A stretch of 64,000 nucleotides of DNA. Origin: Labia minor (lineage: Eukaryota > Arthropoda > Insecta > Dermaptera > Spongiphoridae). Position 1 is the stretch's first letter; each line of letters begins with the position of its first letter. Location: the NCBI GenBank assembly GCA_963082975.1, contig OY720345.1, positions 27,846,611-27,910,610 on the forward strand, in the 5' to 3' direction. Positions 49,377 to 59,771 of the stretch are shown in pieces. The position numbers and the translations under genes are program-made. The notes below the pieces were generated by a model. That model saw nothing but the letters and a program-made list of their open reading frames with translations, was not told where the DNA came from and did no database searches.

Positions 49377-49895
49377 ATTTATATCATTCAACCGTACTTG
49401 GACATATATTATTACATACATTTTTTTAAAAAAAACTGACAGGTTTGGTTTATTATATTCTATAAATTATACAAATTTACAATTATATTTTAAATAATTT
49501 TTTTTTTATTTTATAATAAAATAGGAAATAAATACTTAGGCATGTTAATTTAAATGAATTATTTTGTGTGACACTGCAAACAGTTCAACTCTCTTAGCAC
49601 AATGAAAAATAAGCTAGAGTGTCTCCACTCGACTATCTCGCAATTTGAATGGATTAAATAACATAATACATTATATTTAAATTAAATTTAATTAATTATA
49701 AATTAAAATTAATAAATAATATTTATTAAACCAGCGCATGTGTGGCTCTTTGTTGATGGCACCACGTCACGTGTTGGCGCGTGAGATTTGCAGTGTTAAA
49801 AAATTAATTCTGGTACTTTCAGCAATTCAATCAAACTGAAATTCTCTATAAATCAGTTTTATACAATGTTTAATCATGTTAAAAAACCGTCCATG

Positions 49896-51644
49896 GAGAT
49901 CTCCATTTTTATTAGTTTAATAGATAAAATTCTAATAGATAAATAATAATATATAATAAATAAATAAATTTAATAAATAAAATTCTCATAAATTTTTATG
50001 AAATTGGACCCATTTTTTTAACGGATACTGTAGTTCTTTAAATAAAAAAAATAATTATTTAAGATTTTAATATAAATAATTATTTTTTTTTTGTTTTCAT
50101 AACTTAAAAATATTTAAAGAGAAAAATATTAAATTATTGTATTAATTATATAATAATTTAATGAAGGAACGAATTTCTGGAAATCTTTACTAAAGATTAA
50201 TTACTATTTTATAGATAATTCGAAATAATGAAATTGAATATGTAACTATTGACATTTTAAATAAGAATTTTTAATATCAATTAAATAAAAATGATATAAT
50301 TACAAATAATATATTAGAAAGGTAGGACGAATATTTAAATTAATATTTTTTAATAATATAATTAATTCATTTTAAGGATAATTTTTTTTTTAGATAATTC
50401 CCAACAAAAATTAGCAAAATTCGTATCAATATAACTACAAATTTCATTTAACTGGTAAGTTAATTTCAATTTTCAAAAATTTCATCATCTCTTAAACCTA
50501 ACCTCCTTTTCACAACCAAAATACTCAACTATTTCACTATTCATACTATCTAATAAACGTAAATAATTAATAATATTAAATTTATAGTAAAATTATTTTT
50601 TCTTACAAATACATTAATTTTAATTTTCAAAATAGAAACTATCGAATAAAAGTGTGAGTGTCTTAAACTCAATTACATTATGTAAATAGCTAGGTTATTA
50701 ATTAATACCTTTATTAATAACCTATTTCATTAGTATTCGTTTATAATGAAGCAAATATTCTGTTGTAAGATTATTGCATACAAAAAAAAAAAAAAAAATA
50801 AGTACCTCATATTTGAAGAAAAAACGATATAAAATTTGAATTTAACAAATTAAAAATCATAAATTAAATAAAAAAAAACCGGAATGCCTTAACATAGATA
50901 ATATATATATATATATATTATATACTTGCTTAACTTGTTGTGATTTATAAAATATTTCAAGAGTTTGAGTCAAAGAAAAAGAAAATGAAATGATGGGGAG
51001 ATAATTTTATTCACACATAAATGAATGAATATCAATGGGTTTTATGAATGCCTTTATTTGTGAAAGATTCGAAATATTTGATTTCTTTTGACATTTAAAT
51101 ATTGTGACAAATCTTTTTTTCCAATTTTTCCTGTCTTTTCAATCAATCATATATTAGAATTTAAATATTTATTTTCTTTCTATTTGTTTTTACCAATTTT
51201 AAGATTAGAAAAATGAAAAAAAACATCTATTTTAAATTTAAAGTTAAATAACAATTCAGCCAGAATGAATCCCGATATTTAATAAACAAAGATTTAAGAA
51301 TAAATTAATTTACTCATTTAATATCTAACTAAATTTTTGAAAGTTTTATTTTGTGTTATTATTAATTGAAAATGTCAAAACAAATGATAAAATTTTATAA
51401 AATCTCTATATCAGTCGAGTCATGGTAATTTTCATAACCTGAATCATGACAACTGGAGACGACCTGTTATCAATTAGCCAATCAAAAATATTTTCAAAAG
51501 TAGCTCAAGTTGCATTAGAAGACGATTCAAATGTTGAAGGCGTGGGTTCAGACCTTATCAATTCCGAAATATTTAAAAAATATTAATTGTCATAAAAATT
51601 GCTAAATAAAAATGTCTAGCGTGGCTGAATTTATCAGATAAACT
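49896..51644. other. AT-rich sequence, no genes
   Basis: At 51495-51560 there are words resembling tRNA boxes (GTAGCTCAAGTTG, GGGTTCAGACC), but stems do not pair. Confidence 0.45.
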
Positions 51645-52200
51645 AAAAAATCTGGACTGTCTCCACTCGACTATTTCGCAAATTTTAATTGGATTAATTA
51701 ACATATATTATCTTTAAATTAAATTTAATTAATTATAAATTAAAATTAATAAATAATATGTATTAAACCAGCGTGTGTTTGGCTCTTTGTTGATGGCACC
51801 ACGTACGTCCTGGCGCGTGATTTGCAGTCGTGTTAGAAAATTAATTCCGGTACTTTTAGCTATTCAATCAAGCTGAAATTCTCTATAAATTAGTTTTATA
51901 CCATTTTTAATCATGTGAAAAACTATCAAACATATATATCCTTATTTCTACGGTCAGTTTAGAGGAAAAAAAATCAAAACGTTGTAAGTAATGACCTTCT
52001 TTCGGTTCTCAAAAGTTGATAGAAAACTACGAATTTTGAATAATGCCCGTATACCAAATTTCATTATTCTAGCTCAAACCGTTTTTGCGTAATCTTGTCT
52101 ACACACACACACACACACAGTAATTTTTCTCAACTTTAGTGAAAATGACTCCAGGGGCCTTCAAAACGTATAAAAACATCAAAATCTCGACATAAAAAAA
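51645..52200 (-). repeat. Repeat family A copy
   Basis: Begins CTGGACTGTCTCCACTCG, continues through GTTGATGGCACCACGT, TCTCAAAAGTTGATAG and a CA microsatellite to AACATCAAAATCTCGACAT at about 52190. It shows the unfilled site CTCTAAAC (reverse strand, about 51950) used by the hAT derivative in the 54084 copy. Confidence 0.82.
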
Positions 52201-52882
52201 ATCAATTTGAAATTTGCACTTTATTAAAAAAATTGAATTTATACATACTTTTATATAAATTCCAATAAACAAGATTCTAAGGATATATATTAATAGCAAT
52301 ATACAAGAAAAAATCGATTAATAGATTGTAATTGCATTAAATAATTACTTTAATCCTTCTTACGGATATAAATGTGTAAAAGTTGGTATATAAATATTTA
52401 TTTATACTAATTTATTGCTAATAAATGTAAAATTTAACTAACACCATGTATAGATAAATTATCTTGTTCAAATTTTAATTCCATTTATAATTGATAATTT
52501 TATTTATTATTTATTTATTATTAAAATCTATTTTTTTTTTCATTCCAAGACTCATTAGAATAATAACCAGGAACGATCATATGGTTTGTAAATCATTTGA
52601 AAGTTTTATATAATAGAGATTGCTATATGGGCCTAACGAAGATTTTTATAAATAAACAATTAAATAGATTATATAATGTAATAAACACATATAATAATTA
52701 TTATTAAAAAATTACTTTGAAATAAAAAGTTATTTCAGTAATCGGTATTTCAATATTTATATCGAAGTTTATTACTAAAATACTCTCGAAATTAATTAGG
52801 AAAATAAATAAAATATATAAATATTTTATTATATTCATCGGGTTCTTTACGGTATTTTATTTTATTAATATTATATTATCTA
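52201..52882. other. AT-rich sequence, no genes
   Basis: No feature supported between the family A copy and the mariner derivative. Confidence 0.5.
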
Positions 52883-52884
52883 TA

Positions 52885-53299
52885 CGAGGGTAGGTGACTT
52901 TTTGACTTTTCCGTCTCTTAAATGAAATGGCAACACTGCTCTTGTCGAAATTTGAACCAGATGAGTCTTTTAGTTTTTGTTTGATATCCATTTATAGCAG
53001 ACCACCTGTGATTTGAGAAGAAAATGGAAAAAAGTGAATTTCTATGAAAATCCATGAATTGGGATACGAATTTCTCTCTCATCCGCTCTATTCTCCAGAT
53101 TTAGCCCCGAGTGACTTTTTCTTGTTTCTAAACGTGAAGAAATGGCTCGGAGGAAAGAAATTTGACATCAACGATGAACGGAGAAACGTTGGTCGAAGTT
53201 TATAGAAATCAAAGGAGACTACATTAAAAAATAAAATAAATTTTTAATCAAAAACCTGTGTTTCATTCAAAAAGTCACTGACTTATTGACCTGCCCTCG
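52885..53299 (+). mobile_element. Deleted mariner, same family as 14199-14700
   Basis: Ends CGAGGGTAGGTGAC and GTCACTG...CCTGCCCTCG are inverted; TA duplications at 52883-52884 and 53300-53301. It encodes a 53-codon remnant (53044-53205: ELGYEFLSHPLYSPDL, APSDFFLFLNVKKWLGG) with the final catalytic Asp. The 5' region is joined to the transposase C-terminus at the same place as in 14199-14700, so both descend from one non-autonomous founder. Confidence 0.88.
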
Positions 53300-53301
53300 T
53301 A

Positions 53302-53313
53302 ATATTATATATT

Positions 53314-53344
<31 letters not shown>

Positions 53345-54083
53345 ATAAATTATTGATTTAGTATTCATTTCTATAATAAAAATGCTTTTCAATAACTTCA
53401 TCGAGGTTATAAGTCGGGGTGGCGTTTCTAGTTGTTTAGTTAACCACTAAAATGTTTTAAATAAAATTTAATTTCTACATGTATTTAAAAAAAACATAAA
53501 TATAAGAATTTATATTGTATATTTTTTAAAATTTAAAAAAAAATATTTGGAAAATTTAATAAAATATTTTTTTTAATTCATTCACTTTGAATTGTAATGT
53601 AAACATGTTAATAAAGAGATGTTAATTTGGTCATGAGAAAAAAAAATACTATTTAATAATTTTTTATTTTGGATATCTATTATATCGGAAAGTAATCTGA
53701 ATTGAATAAACATTACACACAAACCAATATTCATACACCTAGCATATAGGTTAGGGCGACCACACGTCCTACAACTGTCCTTGGCCCTATCTCTTAAGTA
53801 AAATAAGACTAAATAACTTACTTTAATAGTAAGCATATTTATAATTAAGTTTTTTTTTAATAAATTGTATTTTGTATTTTAAAATTTTTTAATTATATAA
53901 TATGAAAGGTCCACCTCCATGGAAAGATTTATATCTATAGTTTCTATTAAAATGAGATTTTCAAAACTGCAGTAAATGTAGTAAATGAAGGGGAACATGA
54001 TAACGTCTACAACTATATCTGTGTTATATATCGAAAAATAACATATCTTTTTAAATTGTACTGATATTCTTAATTTGTTTTTA
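53302..54083. other. AT-rich sequence, no genes
   Basis: AT microsatellite at about 53318-53344 and a doubtful family C fragment. Confidence 0.5.
53752..53795. mobile_element. Possible family C end fragment
   Basis: GTTAGGGCGACCACACGTCC resembles the family C terminus with several differences; nothing further matches. Confidence 0.35.
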
Positions 54084-54975
54084 CTAGCTCGCCAGAAAAA
54101 TGTCTATGTGTATGTGTATGTGTATGTGTGTGTGTAGACAAGATTACGCAAAAACGGTTTGAGCTAGAATAATGAAATTTGGTACACAGGCATTATTCAA
54201 AATTCGTAGTTTTCTATCAACTTTTGAGAAATGTGGCTCAACCGAAAGAAGGTCATTTCTTACAACGTTTTGATCTTTGTTCCTCTAAACCAGGTATTCT
54301 CAAAGGGGTCCATGTGGACCCCCTGGGGTCTATGGGACTTCATGGGGGGTCTATGATCACCAAGGGGTCTATGGATGTCTCTTTAGTAAAAGATAAATTA
54401 AAAGAGGAGATTTACAAACTTAGTAATTTTAGGCCAAACATAAATTGTGCATTTTCGCACAAAAACGTCAAGTCCATCCATCACACTAATATTATAATTT
54501 TGTAAAATATTAATTTTTTTTTTTATTATATGTTAAATTTAATCATTAAAAATATAGATATAATTATTGATATTTCAGTTTCTTTTTTCTATACAATTTC
54601 CCCTCATTTTCCTATTAATATGTGTTTTAAAATGAGTCGTCTGTGGTAGCTTTTGCACACACACAATGATGTGTATATATATATATATTCCTTAGGTAGG
54701 GGGGCTATGAAATAAATAAAATTCCTACAGGGGGTCTATGGAAGAAAAAGTTTGAGAACCCCTGCTCTAAACTGACCGTAGAAATAAGGATATATATGTT
54801 TGATAGTTTTTCACATGATTAAAAATTGTATAAACTGATTTATAGAGAATTTCAGCTTGATTGAATAGCTGAAAGTACCGGAATTAATTTTTTAATACAA
54901 CTGCAAATCACGCGCCAGAACGTGACGTGGTACCATCAACAAAGAGCCAAACATGCGCTGGTTTTAATTTGGAAC
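54084..54975 (+). repeat. Repeat family A copy interrupted by hAT derivative
   Basis: 54084-54290 (ACTAGCTCGCCAGAAA, a TATGTG microsatellite, GACAAGATTACGC) and 54773-54975 (TGACCGTAGAAATAAGG to AACATGCGCTGG) are one family A copy split by the element at 54291-54764. Confidence 0.82.
54291..54764 (+). mobile_element. Non-autonomous deletion derivative of the 46748-49376 hAT element
   Basis: The 474-bp element has CAGGTATTCTCAAAG at the left, AGTTTGAGAACCCCTG at the right, and a perfect 8-bp duplication CTCTAAAC (54283-54290, 54765-54772). The first about 100 bp and last about 280 bp are nearly identical to the autonomous element. About 54396-54490 is a remnant of the transposase C-terminus (LSNFRPNIN is still readable). 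It is inserted in a family A copy; the uninterrupted site is seen on the other strand near 51950 in the copy at 51645. Confidence 0.9.
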
Positions 54976-56343
54976 AAATCAAAAAACCCTTAAATAAATA
55001 ATATATTAAATGTGATTATAAAGTATAATCTTATATATTTTTTAATTAGTTAACCATTTTAATTAACTTTTCTGTATTCACAAAATTAAAAATATAGGTA
55101 TTTATGAAAAAATTGAAATTTTCATTTTGTTTCGAGATAGGTGAAAACAAAATATACCTATATTTTCTTAAAAATTAAATTAACCATTTGTAGGTACATC
55201 ATAATTTGTCCTTCAACTATTATATATACATTTATATATATACATGAGTATAATATTGTCCTACTTCGCAGAAAGTTAGTTATATAAGGTCATTTTACAT
55301 TGTTACGGTGAATATGAAAAATATCTTAATTAATAAGTTTAATTAATATAATAATAATTATTATTATATGATATTCTATCTTATATTGGAAATCTTAAAG
55401 GTCCATTCTACTAGCAAATGAACTAATATAGTCACTTATTTCGGGATTCCATTCTTCTGTGAGAAAGGGGAGAAGTTAAGGAACGGCAAAACGACCTTTG
55501 TCTGTCCAACCTGTGTCGAATTAACTGATGCAATCAATCGGTTCTCGTTTATGGTCCTAGTGTCCATATTTATACAAATAATTATCTCCATTTAGACACG
55601 AAGAACTATAAGAAAGGGTGAATTTTTGCCCTTGAAAATCAAATCCGTAAGAAAAAGGCGGAAATCATCCAACCTTTATTTTTATTTATTTACATATTTT
55701 TTTTTTAATTTCATTTTCTTCTTCGCATTGTGATTAATCGAGTTGAGATAAATCTAGTCATCTGACCTTTAACTGTGCCGTTATGCAACAACGAAACGGT
55801 CATAGAAATTTTTTATTTTTTTTAATTAAATGCAAAATCTATAAATGCTATATATATACATATATAATTTGTCAATAAAATTTTTTTTTATTTTAATCTT
55901 GAAGCTTTAGTAGTAAAATAAATTACTTTACTTAATTACATAAGTTACCATCTTGAGTAACAAATTCCTTGATATCATTAATATATTTTTAACAGATTTT
56001 TGTTGATTTTTTTTTTTATTTCAAATTTCATAAATTCAATAGAATATTAACAATATATATAAAAATTAAATGTATATATATATATATATATCTGTTCCAT
56101 TTATTCTTTATTCACTTCCCTCTTTATTTAGTATATTATAAAATAATTTTTCAATATGGTATATATTTGGGTGTTATTGTTAATTTTTTTAAAAAATATT
56201 AATTATTATAATATATTATTTAAATGTCCCAAATTATTTGTTTTTAAACAAACATTAGAAATTTTATTCATATAAGATTTATTTATTAAAATATTATATA
56301 CTATTATATTATATTATAATTATTGATTATTATATATTATATT
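54976..56343. other. AT-rich sequence with a GC-richer island
   Basis: The 55440-55810 island has no coding or repeat ends; it includes ACGACCTTTGTC and CTGACCTTTAAC. The remainder is AT-rich. Confidence 0.45.
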
Positions 56344-56351
56344 GCCTATAT

Positions 56352-56634
56352 CAAGAGGTTCCCAAAATTTTCTGGTATGCGGGTCCCTAAATAGTCGGAT
56401 TTTTTTCCGAGGCTCCCTTAATACATCCGATTTTTATATAAATTTTTACTCTCTTGAAAAATTGGAAAACTTTTCTTCCCTCCATCGGAAATGTTTCAGA
56501 GCATCGCAAAATCATCTGACCTTTTTTTAGGAACAATATTGAAAAAAATTGAAAAATAATCGTAAATGTTCAAAAGTTTCAAAAATTTCAAGTATTAGAA
56601 AATTTTTTCGCGGCTCACAGTTTGGAAATCACTG
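56352..56634. mobile_element. hAT-type MITE, 283 bp
   Basis: Perfect 8-bp duplication GCCTATAT (56344-56351 and 56635-56642). Ends CAAGAGGTTCCCAAA and TTTGGAAATCACTG are inverted with mismatches. No coding gene; the open frame at 56342-56530 is chance. Confidence 0.86.
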
Positions 56635-57143
56635 GCCTATATTAACAAATTAGTTTAGTTTCATATTTTTTTTCATTTTTCTAACTTAAATATTCTATTA
56701 TATAAAGTGAAAATAATAATAAAAAAAATGAAAAAAGATAATTTGTATTCATACATTTTTAATTATTACATTGTTTGTATACACGCGCCAGAAGCACTCG
56801 GAAAAATCATCTTGTGACTAAAAAGCATAAAAAATAATTAATTTACGAATTTTTGCAATTTGGCACTATAGAATAATAATTTCATATTTTTATCAATAGA
56901 AATATAACTGTATTTATAATATTATTTAACATAACTTAAAATCAACACGATACTGTTTCAAATTTTGATAATTGTTTTGGTTCAATAAGTTGTATTTATT
57001 CTATCTGTCCTTGGATGTGGAAAATAGATGTCATACCCTGTTTTTGGCCATGCGATAATATACTCATAATAATAATTAATTAAAGTAATTCTTATTCATT
57101 TTTATATATAAATAAAACCAATTAATCGATTAGTATTATATAA

Positions 57144-57325
57144 CAGGGGTGGCCACTCTTAAAATTAAAATTAAAAATGTTTAAGAGCCAAATTGGGAAA
57201 AAAATTTTACCTCATTTTTTTAGAGCCATATTGCAAAATAAAAAATCTTACTTTTTTTGTGTCATGACATTAAATTTTTTAATTGAGCCACATGTGGCTC
57301 GCGAGCCACGGTTTGACCACCGTGG
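57144..57325. mobile_element. hAT-type MITE, 182 bp
   Basis: Perfect 8-bp duplication TTATATAA (57136-57143 and 57326-57333), though this word is AT-rich. Starts CAGGGGTGGCCA and ends TTTGACCACCGTGG; near the right end is the palindrome-like GTGGCTCGCGAGCCAC. No coding. Confidence 0.75.
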
Positions 57326-57354
57326 TTATATAATTCACTTATATTGTATAGAGA

Positions 57355-57460
57355 TCTTTATATATAAATATCTCGTGACACGATGTAGTGGTGGGCTAAT
57401 CTCCGAAACGACTGGACCGATTTCAATAAAATTTTGTAGAAAATTTAATGTTTGGTCTAA
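57355..57460 (+). mobile_element. Helitron 5'-end fragment
   Basis: TCTTTATATATAAATATC followed by TCGTGACACGATG and CCGAAACGACTGGACCG resembles the 5' end of arthropod Helitrons. It follows an A (A^TC). No matching 3' hairpin and CTRR end is seen before the next repeat at 57462, so it is a fragment. Confidence 0.5.
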
Positions 57461-57461
57461 C

Positions 57462-57623
57462 TAGGGTGACCAAACGTCCCGGTTTTTAAATATTTAGGTC
57501 CCACGAACATTTTCTTACAATCAGTTTGGCTCTTATTTTCGATTTTTCATTCAATATGACTCAAAAAAGGTAAATTTTTTTACAATTGTCCCGGTTTGGT
57601 GTTTTCGAAATATGATCACGCTA
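57462..57623. mobile_element. hAT-like MITE, family C, copy 4 with internal deletion
   Basis: Starts TAGGGTGACCAAACGTCCCG and ends ATATGATCACGCTA. It lacks about 70 bp of the left half that copies 1 and 2 have. No clear target duplication. Confidence 0.75.
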
Positions 57624-58938
57624 TATATATATATAAGTTGGTAATTAGTTGAGGTTAAATGACTTGACCAATGGATTCCTTAAAAAAACAATTTAATAAA
57701 AACATATATACAAATTATATAACCCAGTTACCTTAAAAAAACAATTGGTTTTTAAAGTCAACACTTCATTTATTTTTACTATCAAAACCAGATATTATAT
57801 TTATTAATATTTACCAACTATTCCATCTTTAAAATTAATTATTTGGCAAACAAGCATCTTTTAACAACCAAACACTACCAACCTCACAGACACAAGTTCC
57901 CCGTAAACTCCACAAAATATGAAATATTTTACATATATATATATCCCTATATATATCTTGAGATTATTTTTATTTTTAATAATAAAATAAAATATTTAAA
58001 TTTTAATTTCAATCTATTATTATACATAGGTATATAATGAATAAATAACAAATAAATATAAATAATAAAGTTGAATATAAAGGTTAAACATAAGTATATG
58101 GAGATTATACTTACTTGTGATTAAAACTATGTATCAAAAATTCTAATATATAAAAATATATAATTGAATTATTAATAATCAGAAAAGTTAAATTAATACA
58201 TCCAATGCTTATTCATTCTTACAATCGTATCGATAATATAAAATAGATGTTTATTAATAATTAATAATAATAATGATGCAAAATTTATGCATAATATTAT
58301 TTATTTAAAAAAAAAAGATATTCAATTTTAAAAATTAATATAACTTTAATTTGATGACATTTCTTTGGCATCAGGCCATTTGAAGAATATGAATAATTCA
58401 TATAAGGAAAGCTATGTTTACACATTAATGAGAAGAAAGAAGTTGAATTTAACATAAAATAAATAAAGATCCCTTGTACTTTTTATAATGGGATGGCCTT
58501 AAAAAATTAATTGAAATTAAAATCTGAGAAAAATCCAGTTTGTTAAAATATAATAGATTGCAATTAATAAATTATTTTATAATTAAACATGAATAATAAA
58601 TAATAAATTTGATGGGTGGTTAACTTATATGCCATTATAATTTTATCAAACATTGAACATATTTCTTTTTGGTTATTTAATAAGGTTCTTATGAATTTTT
58701 CCTATTGTTCTATTAAATTGCTCAATTTGTCAATCTGAATGGTAATAATTAGCTCAGATAAAATGAATATTAATTTTGTTTACTAGAATGAATTTTATTC
58801 TGCTTCATATTGAATTATTTCCTGAGGAGAATCAAGTCAGTCAAGGCACTATTTTACTTTTTTAAGTGATTTTCACATAAAAAATATTTTATTTCAAATT
58901 ATACTAAATCGTAAATAATATAAATAAAAATTTTTTTT
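57624..58938. other. AT-rich sequence, no genes
   Basis: Nothing supported; the frame at 57843-58037 is low complexity. Confidence 0.5.
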
Positions 58939-59485
58939 TATAAAATAATGTTTTTCTCATGTACTAAAAAGAATAAAATAATTTTTCTATAAGCCTGACA
59001 AATTTTATAGATGAATTGCTTCATATTTAATGAAAAACGTTGGGCGCATTTAGTTTTATTTATTTATATGAAAAATTAAGTCAAATTTTTGTAATAATAA
59101 AAATTTTATTAAACCCTTAAACTGACAATTTTTTTATTAAGCAATTTAAGCAGTTTAAGAGCTAAGAAATTAATCTTTTATTATTTTTCAATGTAAAATA
59201 TACTTATATGAAAGTATGTATGAAAATTTAAAAGAATTTTTATTAAATTTACATATTATCAATCAAATACAAATTGGTTGATTATATTAGAAGAAATAGT
59301 GTTTTAGTGTATATATGAATTATAGCTCTATAAAGAAAGTTAATTGCATAGAAATCAAATGAAAACTAAAATCCCCCAACGCTTTTAGTTGAATATGAAG
59401 CAATTCATCTATAAACTTTGTCAGGCTTATAGAAAAATTATTTTATTCTTCTTAGTACATGAGAAAAACGTTATTTTATAAAGAA
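58939..59485. repeat. Large inverted repeat, arms about 118 bp
   Basis: 58939-59057 and 59363-59485 are inverted copies: TTTCTCATGTACTAAAAAGA, TTCTATAAGCCTGACAAA, ATAGATGAATTGCTTCATAT and AACGTTGGG on the left, with their complements on the right. A 305-bp AT-rich spacer separates them. Probably a foldback or MITE; no target duplication or coding seen. Confidence 0.75.
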
Positions 59486-59771
59486 AATTTATATTTATAA
59501 TATTTTATTCTTTTTAGTGCAATTTTAATTTGATAAATTTATTTAATATAACAAGTTAAATAGAATAGATGAACTTATACGAAAATTTGCAAATTGAATA
59601 AAACAAAAATATATATTAATCTTCTAAAAAATGTATTTTATGTATTTTTGTTAAGTGAATGTTATTATTGAATAATAATTATTATATTATATTTATAAAT
59701 AAATAATTTTTATTAATATAAGATTTTATAAATGTATATAGGATATGGTAGTCATATTCTCTTCATAAAAA

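Larger units (their letters stand above)
46591..49895 (-). repeat. Repeat family A copy or copies interrupted by the autonomous hAT
   Basis: 46591-46747 and 49385-49895 match family A in the reverse orientation of 25741-26590; 46748-49376 is the inserted hAT. The module beginning GAGTGTCTCCACTCG with GGATTAAATAACATA occurs twice, at 46598 and 49617, as direct repeats, so this may be two tandem or overlapping copies. Confidence 0.8.

Noticed and set aside
46598-49635. Direct repeats around the hAT as LTRs
   Set aside because: They belong to the older family A repeat into which the hAT inserted; there is no retroelement coding between them and the copies do not start and end like LTRs.
51495-51560. 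tRNA-like sequence
   Set aside because: GTAGCTCAAGTTG and GGGTTCAGACC resemble A and B boxes but the arms do not pair; probably chance or a very old remnant.
33950-55775. AAAGGTCA nuclear-receptor half-sites clustering near cuticle genes
   Set aside because: About three exact matches (33957, 35867, 55764 reverse) are close to the one or two expected by chance in this composition; not evidence of moult control.
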